Notes: generated from the letters alone by a model not told the origin. A DNA stretch of 64,000 bases from Planctomycetota bacterium (GCA_020831805.1 JAFIFX010000002.1:372001-436000); one strand, 5' to 3'. Shown: positions 30,918 through 40,549, counted from the stretch's first letter. Program-made: numbers and translations.

Positions 30918-30963
30918 GGATAGCCTATCCGAAGCCGTCCCGGCCTGCCTGATCCGGGGCTTC
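30918..30963 (-). terminator. Tandem hairpins downstream of rmlB
   Basis: GAAGCC at 30931-30936 pairs with GGCTTC at 30958-30963, with further internal CCGG pairing, and a small palindrome (GGATAG and CTATCC) lies at 30918-30930. They sit between the end of rmlB and the start of the Pmp3 gene. No T-run follows, so termination is only likely. Confidence 0.4.
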
Positions 30964-31002
30964 GCAAGATTTTGGCGATGCAAGATGTTCGGGGGAAGAG
31001 AC

Positions 31003-32028
31003 TTACGCGCCAGGCCCGTAGTTCTGCTCGTAGAACCGCCGGTACTCCCCGCTGCGGACATGGTCGCACCAGGTACGGTTCTGCTTGTACCACTCGACGG
31101 TGGCCTCCAGGGCGTCCGGCCAGGCCGAGCGGGTGGGCCGCCAGCCCAGCTCATCACGGATCTTGCTCGCGTCGATGGCGTAGCGGAGGTCGTGGCCCAG
31201 CCGGTCGGGCACGCGCTTGATGAACGACTCGTCCCGCCCGCACAGGTCCAGGAGCATCCTGGTCAGCTCGAGGTTCGAGCGTTCGTTGTCGCCGCCGATG
31301 TTGTAGGCCTCGCCGGTGCCGCCCTTGTCCAGCACGGCGCAGATCGCCTCGCAGTGGTCGAGCACATGCAGCCAGTCGCGGACATTCTTCCCCTCGCCGT
31401 AGAGGGGCACGGGCTTGCCCTCGATGAGGTTGTTGACGAAGAGGGGGATGACTTTTTCCGGGAACTGGTACGGGCCGAAGTTGTTGGAGCAGCGGGTGAT
31501 GACGGTGTCGAGGCCGTAGGTGTGGTGGTAGGCGCGGGCCAGCATGTCGCCGCCGGTCTTCGACACCGCGTAGGGCGAGTTGGGGCTCAGCGGGGTCTGC
31601 TCGGTGAACTTGAGGCTGGTCGGTTCGAGCGGCAGCGTGCCGTAGACCTCGTCCGTGGACACATACACGAACCGGCCCGGGTTTTCCTTGCGGCGCCAGG
31701 CGTCGAGCAGCAACTGCGTGCCGACGATGTTGGTGTGCAGGAATGCCGAGGGGTCGTGGATCGACCGGTCCACATGGCTCTCCGCGGCCAGGTGCAGCAC
31801 GCAGTCCGCCCGGCCCAGGGCCTCGGCGTACTTGTCCGGTTCGCAGATGTCGGCGTGGACGAACTCGTACCGGGGATTGCCCCGCAGATCGGCCAGGGAC
31901 TCGAGGTTGCCCGCATAGGTCAGCGCATCGAGGTTGATCACACGCTCGTCGCGCTCTTCGAGGATGTACCGGATGAGGTTGGAGCCGATGAACCCGGCGC
32001 CGCCGGTGATGAGGATGGTCTGGGGCAT
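31003..32028 (-). CDS. rmlB: dTDP-glucose 4,6-dehydratase RmlB
   Basis: A 341-residue short-chain dehydrogenase-type enzyme that turns dTDP-glucose into dTDP-4-keto-6-deoxyglucose. The NAD loop is ITGGAGFIGS at the N-terminus; YVSTDEVYG contains the catalytic Thr-Asp-Glu; SPYAVSKTGGD holds the Tyr and Lys; and SNNFGPYQFPEKVIPLF is a strong RmlB signature. The start at 32028 is the one that opens the Rossmann motif; the open frame extends upstream only by chance. It follows rmlA on the same strand, giving dTDP-sugar supply to the neighbouring polysaccharide genes. Confidence 0.96.
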   Translation of the reverse strand: MPQTILITGGAGFIGSNLIRYILEERDERVINLDALTYAGNLESLADLRGNPRYEFVHADICEPDKYAEALGRADCVLHLAAESHVDRSIHDPSAFLHTNIVGTQLLLDAWRRKENPGRFVYVSTDEVYGTLPLEPTSLKFTEQTPLSPNSPYAVSKTGGDMLARAYHHTYGLDTVITRCSNNFGPYQFPEKVIPLFVNNLIEGKPVPLYGEGKNVRDWLHVLDHCEAICAVLDKGGTGEAYNIGGDNERSNLELTRMLLDLCGRDESFIKRVPDRLGHDLRYAIDASKIRDELGWRPTRSAWPDALEATVEWYKQNRTWCDHVRSGEYRRFYEQNYGPGA

Positions 32029-32093
32029 GGGGGGCTCCGAGGCTTCGGGCGAGGCGCGGACGGGGGGGGGGGAGCCCCCCGATCCGAGAGGGG

Positions 32094-32825
32094 TCAGGTG
32101 TTGTTGGCGCCGGTCTCGGCGACGAGGTTCGTGGCGCGGAGCAGCGACGGCACGGTGCCGGCGTCGGTCCACCAGCCGTCCAGATTGGCCCAGGTCAGCT
32201 CGCCCCGGGCGAGGTAATCGTTGTTGACATCTGTGATCTCCAGCTCCCCGCGCCCGGAGGGCTTGAGCGTGTTGCAGATGTCGAAGACCCGCCCGTCGTA
32301 CATGTAAAAGCCGGTGACGGCCATGTCGGACGGAGGGTTCTTGGGCTTCTCGATGATGGTCTTGATCGTGCCGTCGGCGTTGAACTCGGCCACGCCGAAG
32401 CGGTGGGGGTCCTCGACCTTCTTGAGCAGGACCTTGGCCCCCTTCTCCTGCTTGCGGAAGTCGTCCACGGCGTGGTTGATGTTCTTCTCGATGATGTTGT
32501 CGCCGAGGATGACGCAGATCTTCCCGCCGTCGGCGAAGTCCTCGGCCAGCTTGAGCGCGTCGGCGATGCCGCCCTCGCCTTCCTGGTAGGCGTACTCGAG
32601 GTGCTTGAGCCCGAGGTCCTTGCCGTTGCGCAGCAGCTTGAAGAAATCGCCCGCGTGCTCGCCGCCGGTGACGATCAGGACCTCGTTGATCCCGGCGTTG
32701 ACGAGGCACTCGATGGGGTAATACACCATCGGGCGGTCGTAGACCGGCAGCAGGTGCTTGTTGGTGACCAGGGTCATGGGGCGCAGACGCGTGCCCAACC
32801 CCCCGGCGAGAATGATGCCCTTCAT
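32094..32825 (-). CDS. rmlA: Glucose-1-phosphate thymidylyltransferase-type nucleotidyltransferase
   Basis: A 243-residue nucleotidyltransferase, shorter than classic RmlA (about 290) but of the short form found in many polysaccharide clusters. The signature MKGIILAGGLGTRLRP is at the N-terminus, followed by LPVYDRPMVYYPIE, CVILGDNIIE with the metal Asp, and EKPKNPPS. The start at 32825 has GGGAG before it and begins exactly at the family N-terminus. It would make dTDP-glucose for rmlB; the donor nucleotide is not certain from sequence. It is divergent from wzm. Confidence 0.9.
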   Translation of the reverse strand: MKGIILAGGLGTRLRPMTLVTNKHLLPVYDRPMVYYPIECLVNAGINEVLIVTGGEHAGDFFKLLRNGKDLGLKHLEYAYQEGEGGIADALKLAEDFADGGKICVILGDNIIEKNINHAVDDFRKQEKGAKVLLKKVEDPHRFGVAEFNADGTIKTIIEKPKNPPSDMAVTGFYMYDGRVFDICNTLKPSGRGELEITDVNNDYLARGELTWANLDGWWTDAGTVPSLLRATNLVAETGANNT

Positions 32826-32919
32826 GAAGTACTCCCGGCGTTCTGCCCCCGCACGCACCGGCGGGCCGGATCATACGGGGTGATCGACCGGTGGGATCGC
32901 GTAGACTTGGGATACGCCT

Positions 32920-33777
32920 ATGGCCGCGGTGACCGCCCAAGCCGACCCTCGATCCGATGCGCTCCGGGGCGTGCCCGCTGGAGTTCTCGGACCTTGGGCC
33001 GTTCTCCGACGCCACCGCTCGCTTATCGCCCGACTGCTCCGCCGGGACATCGCGGCTCGGTACCGCGGCTCGGCCCTGGGCATCGGCTGGGCGGTCATCA
33101 CCCCCCTGCTCATGCTCGGGGTTTATACCTTCGTCTTCACCGGGGTACTCCGGGCCCGCTGGGGGGAGCACGGGGCCACGGGCGACTTTGCCGCCCGATT
33201 ATTCCTCGGGCTCATCATCTTTCAGATTCTCGCCCGGGTCATGGCCGAGTCCCCGGGCCTGCTTCGCCAGAACAGCGGGCTGGTCAAGAAAGTTGTTTTC
33301 CCGGTCGAGGTGCTGGTGCCGGTGCGCCTTGGGTCGGCTCTTTTCGACGCGCTGGCCGGCTTCCTGATTTTCCTGGCCATCGGCTGGCTACTGGCCGGGC
33401 CTCCCGCGTGGAGCGTGGTGCTGGCCCCCGTGGCGGCGGTCCCTGTCGCGTTGATGGCCCTGGGGACGGGCTGGCTGCTGGCCGGTCTAGGGGCCTACCT
33501 GACGGATCTGGGCCCGATCGCGGCCACCGCGGCCACTGTCATCCTCTTCATGAGCGCCATCTTCTACCCCATCGAGATCGTGCCGGAACAATGGCGGTGG
33601 GTGATGCACTGGAATCCCGTGGCGGTGGCGATCGACACCGCACGCGGCCTGGCCTTCGCGCCGGCGTTCTTCGATGCGGCCCGGTTCGCATTGTTGCTCG
33701 TGTTCTCGTGGCTGACCGCCTGGGCCGGGCTGGGTGTCTTCCGCCGGGTGCGGGGGGGGTTCGCTGATGTCCTCTGA
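32920..33777 (+). CDS. wzm: Polysaccharide ABC transporter permease (Wzm-like)
   Basis: A 285-residue ABC-2 type membrane protein that exports finished lipid-linked polysaccharide. Six hydrophobic helices are visible, and the signature segments RDIAARYRGSALGIGW (residues about 43-58), LARVMAES and AIFYPIEIVPEQWRW are those of the Wzm/RfbA group. It overlaps the ATPase gene downstream by 11 bases, the usual two-gene transporter arrangement. First gene of the plus-strand part of the sugar island. Confidence 0.92.
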   Translation: MAAVTAQADPRSDALRGVPAGVLGPWAVLRRHRSLIARLLRRDIAARYRGSALGIGWAVITPLLMLGVYTFVFTGVLRARWGEHGATGDFAARLFLGLIIFQILARVMAESPGLLRQNSGLVKKVVFPVEVLVPVRLGSALFDALAGFLIFLAIGWLLAGPPAWSVVLAPVAAVPVALMALGTGWLLAGLGAYLTDLGPIAATAATVILFMSAIFYPIEIVPEQWRWVMHWNPVAVAIDTARGLAFAPAFFDAARFALLLVFSWLTAWAGLGVFRRVRGGFADVL

Positions 33778-35182
33778 GGTGCGCCGGGAAGAGGACATCG
33801 CCGTCTCCTGCGCGGGCGTCGGCAAGGCCTACCGGATCTACGACCGCCCGCACCACCGCCTGCTCGAGCTGCTCGGGCTGCGCCACCCGGACAAGTCCGG
33901 CTCATTCTGGGCGGTGCGTGGCGTGGACCTGACTGTTCGGTGCGGCGAGTGCGTGGCCATCGTCGGTCGCAACGGCGCGGGAAAGAGCACCCTGCTGGAG
34001 ATGATCGCCGGCACCACCCGGCCCACCGAGGGCGTCGCCGGCGCGAGCGGGCGCGTCGCCGCGCTGCTGGCGATGGGCACCGGCTTCAACCCCGAGCTGA
34101 CCGGCCGGGAGAACATCCACCTCAACGCGGCGGTCCTGGGCCTGACCACCGCCGAGTCCCGCGAACGCTTCGACGCCATCGTGGCCTTCTCCGGCCTCGG
34201 CGAGCACATCGAGCGCCCGGTGCGGACGTACTCGCGGGGCATGTCCGCCCGGCTGGCCTTCTCCGTGGCGGCCCATGTCGACGCGGACGTGCTGATCATC
34301 GACGAGACGCTGGCCGTGGGCGACGGCATGTTCGTCCAGAAGTGCATGCGTTGGGTGCGTTCGTTCCGCCGGCGGGGCACGCTGCTGTTCGTCTCCCACG
34401 CGACGCACCTGGTCGTGGACCTGTGCGACCGCGCCGTCTGGCTCGAGGACGGCCGGGTGGTCGAGGACGGCCCGGCCAAGGAGGTTGTCCGGGCGTACAG
34501 CGCAAGCATCCACCGCAACGCCGTCGGCGACGACCGGATCCGTGTCGGGCGCGGGATCGGTTCGTCCGCCACCCCGGGCCCTGCCCCCGAGCCCACCCCC
34601 GCGCCGCCCGAGGCCGACGAGAAAGACGTCCGGTCCGACCAGATCGAGCGCCTCGGGCTCAAGAGCGTGATGGAGAACATGCGTCTGGACCACAACGCCG
34701 GGTGGTGGGGGCGTGAGGGCGCCCGGGTCGTGTCGGCTCGCCTGCTCGACGCCGACGGCCGCCCGGCAGCCCAGATCGAGACCGGCGGACGCGTCACCAT
34801 CGAGCTGACCTGCGTCGCCGAGGAACGCCTCGAGCATCCGGTCGTGGGCTATGTGGTCCGCAACCGCCACGGCATCGGCCTGTTCGCGGACAACTCCTGG
34901 CTCGCGTACGGGCCGGACGGCTCGCCGCCCGTGGAGGCGGGCTCACGCTTCGTCACCCGTTTCGACATCCGTTTCCCGCACCTGCCCGCCGGGGAGTATG
35001 CGCTGGGTGGGGCGGTGGCGGACGGCAAGCCGCGGGAGTTCATCCAGCACCACCGCGTGGACGACCTGCTCCTGTTCCGAGTGCCCGTCAGCCATCTCAT
35101 CGAGGGACTGGTCGGGGCGACCATGCTCGGCTGCGAGATGCAAGTGACCGACCCCGCCATCGCGCGCGAGGCGGCGCCTTGA
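33767..35182 (+). CDS. wzt: Polysaccharide ABC transporter ATP-binding protein with Wzt C-terminal domain
   Basis: A 471-residue ATPase. The nucleotide-binding domain (about 10-245) has Walker A GRNGAGKST, signature YSRGMSARL and Walker B VLIIDE. A linker rich in Pro and Glu (about 265-290) leads to a C-terminal beta-sandwich (about 325-455, ARVVSARLLDADGRPAAQIE and FADNSWLAYG), the Wzt carbohydrate-binding domain that recognises the modified end of the chain before export. GGGGGG before the ATG at 33767 serves as ribosome site. The last bases overlap the methyltransferase gene. Confidence 0.92.
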   Translation: MSSEVRREEDIAVSCAGVGKAYRIYDRPHHRLLELLGLRHPDKSGSFWAVRGVDLTVRCGECVAIVGRNGAGKSTLLEMIAGTTRPTEGVAGASGRVAALLAMGTGFNPELTGRENIHLNAAVLGLTTAESRERFDAIVAFSGLGEHIERPVRTYSRGMSARLAFSVAAHVDADVLIIDETLAVGDGMFVQKCMRWVRSFRRRGTLLFVSHATHLVVDLCDRAVWLEDGRVVEDGPAKEVVRAYSASIHRNAVGDDRIRVGRGIGSSATPGPAPEPTPAPPEADEKDVRSDQIERLGLKSVMENMRLDHNAGWWGREGARVVSARLLDADGRPAAQIETGGRVTIELTCVAEERLEHPVVGYVVRNRHGIGLFADNSWLAYGPDGSPPVEAGSRFVTRFDIRFPHLPAGEYALGGAVADGKPREFIQHHRVDDLLLFRVPVSHLIEGLVGATMLGCEMQVTDPAIAREAAP

Positions 35183-35907
35183 CCGGCACGGCGTGGTGGG
35201 AGGGCGCCGCCCAGGGGCCGGCCTGCCTGGTCTGCTCGGGCCGGAGCTACCGACACGAGCGCGTCCTCTGGGACGGTCTCATCGAAGAGTGGGGCCTCTC
35301 ACCCGAGGAGGCCGGGTTCGTCGACCGCCAGCAGGGCGTGTGCTGCGTCTCGTGCGGGTGCAATCTCCGCTCGATCGCTCTGGGCGGCGGGATCTGCGAT
35401 GCGGTCGGGCACGACGGCACGCTGCGGTCCTGGGCCGACACCCGCCCGGCCCACAGCCTGCTTGAGGTCAATGCTGCTGGCGGGATCAGCCCCATCCTCC
35501 GCTCGCTCGAACACGCCGACCCGATCCAGTACCCCAAGGCCGACATGCGTGCCCTGCCGCGTCCAGATGCGTCGTTCGACCTCGTGGTCCATTCCGACAC
35601 GCTCGAGCACATCGAAGAGCCCGGTCTGGCCCTGTCCGAGTGTCTCCGCGTGCTCCGGCCCGGCGGCTGGCTGGTCATGACGGTGCCCACCCTGCCCGGA
35701 CGCTTGACCCGCTCACGGGCGGGCATGGCCCCCAGCTACCATGGCGGCGCCGGGCGGCAACGCGCCGATCACCTCGTCCACACCGAGTTCGGAGCCGATG
35801 TCTGGGTCTGGCTGGCCCGGGCCGGGTTCGAGCGGATCGGGCTACGGGTCTTCGCCTGGCCGAGCGGCCTGTGCTGGCTCGCCCAACGGCCCGGGCGTGC
35901 CCGGTGA
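35179..35907 (+). CDS. SAM-dependent methyltransferase with Cys-rich N-terminus
   Basis: A 242-residue class I methyltransferase. The methylase core appears as SFDLVVHSDTLEHIEEPGLA, LRVLRPGGWLVMTVPT and a SAM-site region around HSLLEVNAAGG. The N-terminus has CLVC and CCVSCGC, likely a zinc-binding knuckle. The start TTG overlaps the wzt stop as TTGA and is preceded by GAGG. In this position it may methylate the end of the glycan, the kind of cap that Wzt C-terminal domains bind; that link is inference. Confidence 0.85.
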   Translation: MTGTAWWEGAAQGPACLVCSGRSYRHERVLWDGLIEEWGLSPEEAGFVDRQQGVCCVSCGCNLRSIALGGGICDAVGHDGTLRSWADTRPAHSLLEVNAAGGISPILRSLEHADPIQYPKADMRALPRPDASFDLVVHSDTLEHIEEPGLALSECLRVLRPGGWLVMTVPTLPGRLTRSRAGMAPSYHGGAGRQRADHLVHTEFGADVWVWLARAGFERIGLRVFAWPSGLCWLAQRPGRAR

Positions 35908-35971
35908 AAACCCGCCACTATGATCCGCGGGCCGCGCGTGGGGCACGGCCCATGCGTGCCGGAGCCGTTTC

Positions 35972-38900
35972 TTGACCATGCAGGATCCCGATAAGGACCA
36001 CTGGATCCGTCGCGCCGACCCGGGCGACCCGCCCGAGTTCACCGGCGAGCGGTTCGTCCCCGGCATCACCGGCGAGATCGAGGCCGAGCACGTCGCCCGC
36101 TACCTTTTCGCCGCCGCCCTGTGCAAGGGCAAAAGCGTGCTCGACATCGCCTGCGGCGAGGGATATGGCTCGGCCATGCTCTCCCAGGTGGCGTCCGAGG
36201 TCGTCGGGGTGGACATCGACCCGGGTACGGTCGAGCACGCCACGAAGATATATGGCGGCGATGGCCTGCGCTTCGAGGTCGGCTCGTGCGAGCAGATCCC
36301 TGCGAAGCGTCACAGCTTCGATGCTGTCGTCTCCTTCGAGACCATCGAGCACATCGGGGACCACGCCCGCTTCCTCCGCGAGGTCCGCCGCGTGCTCCGC
36401 CCCGGCGGTGTGTTCGTCTGCTCCACACCGGACAAGTCCGTCTACCTCGCGGGGCAAGAGCCCAACCCGTTCCACAAAAAGGAGCTGACCGGGGCCGAGT
36501 TTGAGCGCCTGCTCTCAGCCCGCTTCGAGCACGCGGCGTTCTTCGCCCAACGCCTCGTCTGCGGCTCGGTCATCGCCCGCGACGCCCGCAACCGAACCGA
36601 GCTGGTCCGCACGGCCGACGGGCGTTCGTTCACCCGTGCGGGACCAGGAGACGAGGCGACCTATCTCATCGCCGTCTGCTCCGACGGCAAGCTGCCACGC
36701 GCCCCGGACCAGATCCTCAGCGACCAGCGCTACAGCATCGGGCGCGTTACGAGCCTGGCGCAGGCCAAGGCTCGGCTCGAGACCGAGACCCGCGCCCTCG
36801 AAGCCCGGGCCCACGCCGCCTCCGAGCGGGCGGAGCGGGCCGAGGCGACGCTGGCCCGGCTCGAATCCGATCGCGACCGCGCCGCCGCCGCACGCGACGC
36901 CGCCGAGTCCGAGCGTGCCCGCCTCGCCGAGGACCGTGGCCGCCTCGTCGCCGAGCGCCAGGCCGCCGAGACCGAACGCGACGCGGCCATCCGTGACCTT
37001 GCCTCAGCCCAGGTGGACTACCAGCGCGCCGCCGCCGAGCTGGACGCCGTTCGGACCGCCCTGATCGAGGCCCGCGAGAAGGCCGCGGCCGCCCAGGCTG
37101 GCCTGGCTGCGACAAAGTCGGAATCCGAGACCCTGCGCCGCGCCGCGCGCGAGGCCATCGATGGGCGTGACGCCGCCCGGGAATCGCAGAAGCGCGCGGA
37201 GATCCACGCCGCACGCATCGAAGAAAGACGCAACGCCCTGGAATCCGAGCGCGACGCCTTGCGGGCCGAGCGGGACAGCCTCCGCGCCGAATCCGAACGC
37301 CACGCCGGCGAATCAGCCGCCCACCGTTCGCGAGCCGACCGCGCCGAAGCCCGCGCCGCGGACGCCGCCCGCCTGCGCGAAGAACTCGCCTGGACACTCG
37401 CCACCCGATCGTGGCGTTGGAGCAAGCCGCTGCGGTCGCTCTCCGGCGCGGTCCGGGCGTCCAGGGTCCGCGCGGTGGGCGGTGCGGCCCGCATCGCCCG
37501 GCTGCTGCGGCTCCCGGGGGTGGCGCGCCTGACCACCGCCCGGCGTGCCATGCTCATCCGGGGCTCCCGCCTGTTCGATGCCGGCTATTACCTCCGCCAC
37601 AACCCCGATGTCCGCGTCGCCGGTGTCGACCCGGCGTGGCACTTCGCCGCCCGCGGCGGGTTCGAGGGCCGCCGCCCGTCCGACCACTTCGACACCGCGT
37701 GGTACCTCGCGTCCAACCCCGATGTCGCCGAAGCGGGCGTGCACCCCTTCGAGCACTTCATCACCCAGGGCATCGCCGAGGGACGCGCCCCGCTGCCCCC
37801 GTCCGACGCGCACGCCAGGCCCCGGGCGCTGCTGCCCGCGGCCAACCCAGGGCCGCTTCCCGGGCAGGACGCCGCAGCGAACTCGGGGCCGAGCGAGCTG
37901 CTCGCAACGATCGAGGTCCGCCAGCCGCCCCCCGCGGTCGAGATCGACCCCGCCCAACGCGCCCGCACCAAGGTCCTGGCCTTCTACCTGCCCCAGTTCC
38001 ACCCCATCCCCGAGAACGACGCCTGGTGGGGCAAGGGCTTCACCGAGTGGGCCAATGTCACCCGCGCACGCCCCATGTTCGAGGGCCACGCCCAGCCGGT
38101 GCTGCCCGGCGAGCTGGGCTTTTACGACCTGCGCCTGCCCGAGGCCCGGCAGCGCCAGGCCGAACTGGCCCGGGCCGCGGGCATCCACGGCTTCTGCTAC
38201 CACCATTACTGGTTCAACGGGCGACGCGTGCTCGAACGCCCGCTCGACGAGGTGCTCGCGTCCGGCTCGCCCGACTTCCCGTTCTGCGTCTGCTGGGCCA
38301 ACGAGAACTGGACCAGGCGATGGGACGGGCTCGAGCAGGAGATCCTTCTCCGCCAGCGTCACACCCTCGCATCGGACCGCCGGTTCATCCTCGACCTGAT
38401 CCCCTACCTCGAGGACCCGCGCTACGTCCGCGTGGACGGCCGGCCCGTGGTCCTGATCTACCGCGCCGACCTCATGGTTGACGCCGCCGACACCGCCGCC
38501 GTCTGGCGGGACGAGTGCCTCCGCGCCGGCCTGGGCGAGATCCACCTCTGCGCCGTCCAGTTCCGTACGACCGACCCGCGCCCGCTCGGCTTCGACGCCG
38601 CCGTCGAGTTCCCCCCGCACCACTTCCCCGCGCCGGAGATCACCAGGAAAGTCCGCGGCCTGGACCCCGCGTTCCGCGGCATGATCCTGGACTACGCCGC
38701 GGGCGTCCGGGCCATGATCGACCGGCCCCTGCGCACCGACTACCGGCTCTACCGCTCGGTGATGCCCTCCTGGGACAACACCGCCCGACGCCTGCTCGAC
38801 GCGACCATCCACCACGGCGCGAGCCCCGAGCTCTACGAGGCGTGGCTGCGCAGCGCCATCAACCAGCGCCAGCCCGACGCCGGCCCGGATGACAACCTCG

Positions 38901-40546
38901 TCTTCGTCAACGCCTGGAACGAATGGGCCGAGGGCACGGTGCTCGAACCCCGGCGCGACCTCGGCGACGCCTATCTCCGCGCCACCGCCAGGGTGCTCCG
39001 CCCGCACGAGATCGCCCACGCCGCGGCATCCCCGCCGCCCCCGATCGTGACGACCGCGTCGTCGCACGCCCCGGCCCCCCCCGACGGGCCGCCCCCGCCC
39101 AGATTGCCGGCCCGTTCACCGGGCATCGAGGACCGGCTCAAGCGCGTCGTGCGGACCACGCCCGCCCTGAACGCCTTCCTCGCACGCCACCCCGCCATCA
39201 AGAACAAGGCCGCGGGCATCGTCCGAAAGGTCGCCGCCGCGCCCGAGCCAAGCGCCGCCCCTGACGGGTCGGACGCGCCGGCCCGGCCCAATGCCATGGG
39301 CCGCTACACGCGACCCCGGGCCGCTGACCTCTGGCGTCCCGGCTCCAAGGAGCTCGTCCGCGACGACGCTACCCCGATCCTCATCGTTTCTCACGACGCG
39401 TGCTTAGCCGGTGCCCAGATCGTCGTGCTCGAACTGCTCCGCCACTTTGCGAAGGACCCGTCCGTCAGGGTCTACCACCTGCTATGTGGCTCGGGCCAGC
39501 TTGAGGCCGAGTTCCGCACGCTCGCCACCACATGTTGCATAGACGACCTGACCCACCTCGGTGTCGCCCGGCGCAAGGCCATCCAGACTGCCCTCGACGC
39601 GCTGCCACGCGTCAAGGCCGCCCTCTGCAACACCGCCGCCGTGCCCGATGCGGTCGCCGCCTGTGCCGAGCGCGGGATCCGCACTGTCGCCTACCTCCAT
39701 GAGTTGCCGACCACCATCGATGCCATGCTCGGAGGCGAGAAGACCGTCCGCACCATCGAGCACTCCGCAGACCGTATCATCGTCGTCTCCGATTTCGTCC
39801 GCGACCGGCTCTGCCAGCACTACGGCATCGGCCCCGGCCGCACCGAAGTCATCCACATGGGCGTCTTCCCGTCCAAGGCGGCCCCGCCCGATCGGGCCGT
39901 CGCGCGCCGGGCCGTCGCCGCCGAACTCGGCATCGATCCGGCCACACCGCTCGTGCTCGGCTGCGGCACCATCCACCCGCGCAAGGGGACGGACCTGTGG
40001 GTCCGCGCCGCCGCCCGGGCCGTGCGTGTGGCCAGGGCCTCGGGCTCGCCCGTGCCGATGTTCGTCTGGGTCGGCTGGGACCAGGCCGGCCCCGAGACCC
40101 GCGCCTGGTGCGAGCACGACGCCAAGGCCGCCGGCATCGCCGGGCACGTCCGCTTCATCGGCGCCCGCCAGAACACCCAGCCCTATTTCGCTGCCGCCGA
40201 CCTGCTGGCCCTCTCCTCCCGCGAGGATCCCTTCCCGCTGGTCAACATCGAGGCCCTCGTCTGTGCGACGCCGGTCGTCGCCTTCGACGGCGCGGGCGGC
40301 GCGCCTGAGGCTATCCTCGACCCCGGGGGCGATGCAGGTGTGGTCGTCCGCTACGCCGACGCGGAGGCCATGGGCGAGGCAATTACCGCCCTGCTGGACG
40401 ACCCCAAACTCCGGGAGCGAGCTGGACACCACGCTGCGCGCATCGCACGCGACCGGCTCTCGTGGGACCGCTATACCGCCGCCCTGACGGGCGCGCTCCT
40501 GCCCGGCCTTTCCCAAAGCCCCCGCCGGGCCCCGGCGGAGGCCTGA
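35972..40546 (+). CDS. 1524-residue fusion: methyltransferase, coiled coil, NPDV repeats, GH99-like domain, GT4
   Basis: A very large glycan-assembly protein. Residues about 15-240 form a SAM methyltransferase (VLDIACGEGYGSAM near 58, LREVRRVLRPGGVFVCSTP). Residues 259-470 are an Arg/Glu/Ala coiled coil, probably a molecular ruler or oligomer stalk. Two copies of a short module follow (YYLRHNPDV near 535, WYLASNPDV near 572). Residues 667-1000 are a WbsX/GH99-like domain (FYLPQFHPIPENDAWWGKGF, VFVNAWNEWAEG). A Pro-rich linker precedes a GT4 domain (1135-1515) with GCGTIHPRKGTD and the donor site SSREDPFPLVNIEAL. TTG 35972 with GGAG 7 bases upstream is used; ATG 35978 is an alternative. It likely controls capping and chain length of the exported polysaccharide. 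Confidence 0.9.
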   Translation: MTMQDPDKDHWIRRADPGDPPEFTGERFVPGITGEIEAEHVARYLFAAALCKGKSVLDIACGEGYGSAMLSQVASEVVGVDIDPGTVEHATKIYGGDGLRFEVGSCEQIPAKRHSFDAVVSFETIEHIGDHARFLREVRRVLRPGGVFVCSTPDKSVYLAGQEPNPFHKKELTGAEFERLLSARFEHAAFFAQRLVCGSVIARDARNRTELVRTADGRSFTRAGPGDEATYLIAVCSDGKLPRAPDQILSDQRYSIGRVTSLAQAKARLETETRALEARAHAASERAERAEATLARLESDRDRAAAARDAAESERARLAEDRGRLVAERQAAETERDAAIRDLASAQVDYQRAAAELDAVRTALIEAREKAAAAQAGLAATKSESETLRRAAREAIDGRDAARESQKRAEIHAARIEERRNALESERDALRAERDSLRAESERHAGESAAHRSRADRAEARAADAARLREELAWTLATRSWRWSKPLRSLSGAVRASRVRAVGGAARIARLLRLPGVARLTTARRAMLIRGSRLFDAGYYLRHNPDVRVAGVDPAWHFAARGGFEGRRPSDHFDTAWYLASNPDVAEAGVHPFEHFITQGIAEGRAPLPPSDAHARPRALLPAANPGPLPGQDAAANSGPSELLATIEVRQPPPAVEIDPAQRARTKVLAFYLPQFHPIPENDAWWGKGFTEWANVTRARPMFEGHAQPVLPGELGFYDLRLPEARQRQAELARAAGIHGFCYHHYWFNGRRVLERPLDEVLASGSPDFPFCVCWANENWTRRWDGLEQEILLRQRHTLASDRRFILDLIPYLEDPRYVRVDGRPVVLIYRADLMVDAADTAAVWRDECLRAGLGEIHLCAVQFRTTDPRPLGFDAAVEFPPHHFPAPEITRKVRGLDPAFRGMILDYAAGVRAMIDRPLRTDYRLYRSVMPSWDNTARRLLDATIHHGASPELYEAWLRSAINQRQPDAGPDDNLVFVNAWNEWAEGTVLEPRRDLGDAYLRATARVLRPHEIAHAAASPPPPIVTTASSHAPAPPDGPPPPRLPARSPGIEDRLKRVVRTTPALNAFLARHPAIKNKAAGIVRKVAAAPEPSAAPDGSDAPARPNAMGRYTRPRAADLWRPGSKELVRDDATPILIVSHDACLAGAQIVVLELLRHFAKDPSVRVYHLLCGSGQLEAEFRTLATTCCIDDLTHLGVARRKAIQTALDALPRVKAALCNTAAVPDAVAACAERGIRTVAYLHELPTTIDAMLGGEKTVRTIEHSADRIIVVSDFVRDRLCQHYGIGPGRTEVIHMGVFPSKAAPPDRAVARRAVAAELGIDPATPLVLGCGTIHPRKGTDLWVRAAARAVRVARASGSPVPMFVWVGWDQAGPETRAWCEHDAKAAGIAGHVRFIGARQNTQPYFAAADLLALSSREDPFPLVNIEALVCATPVVAFDGAGGAPEAILDPGGDAGVVVRYADAEAMGEAITALLDDPKLRERAGHHAARIARDRLSWDRYTAALTGALLPGLSQSPRRAPAEA

Positions 40547-40549
40547 CCC

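Noticed and set aside
32062..32085. Poly-G run followed by CCCCCC as a terminator of rmlA
   Set aside because: The stem is plausible, but a G-tract hairpin without a T-run is too weak a case to list as a terminator.
32029..33171. Upstream extension of the rmlB frame through rmlA
   Set aside because: It runs in another frame over rmlA; the Rossmann motif places the true start at 32028.
35906..35977. A 23-codon open frame between the methyltransferase and the giant fusion gene
   Set aside because: Too short, no family pattern, and it shares its end with the start region of the next gene.
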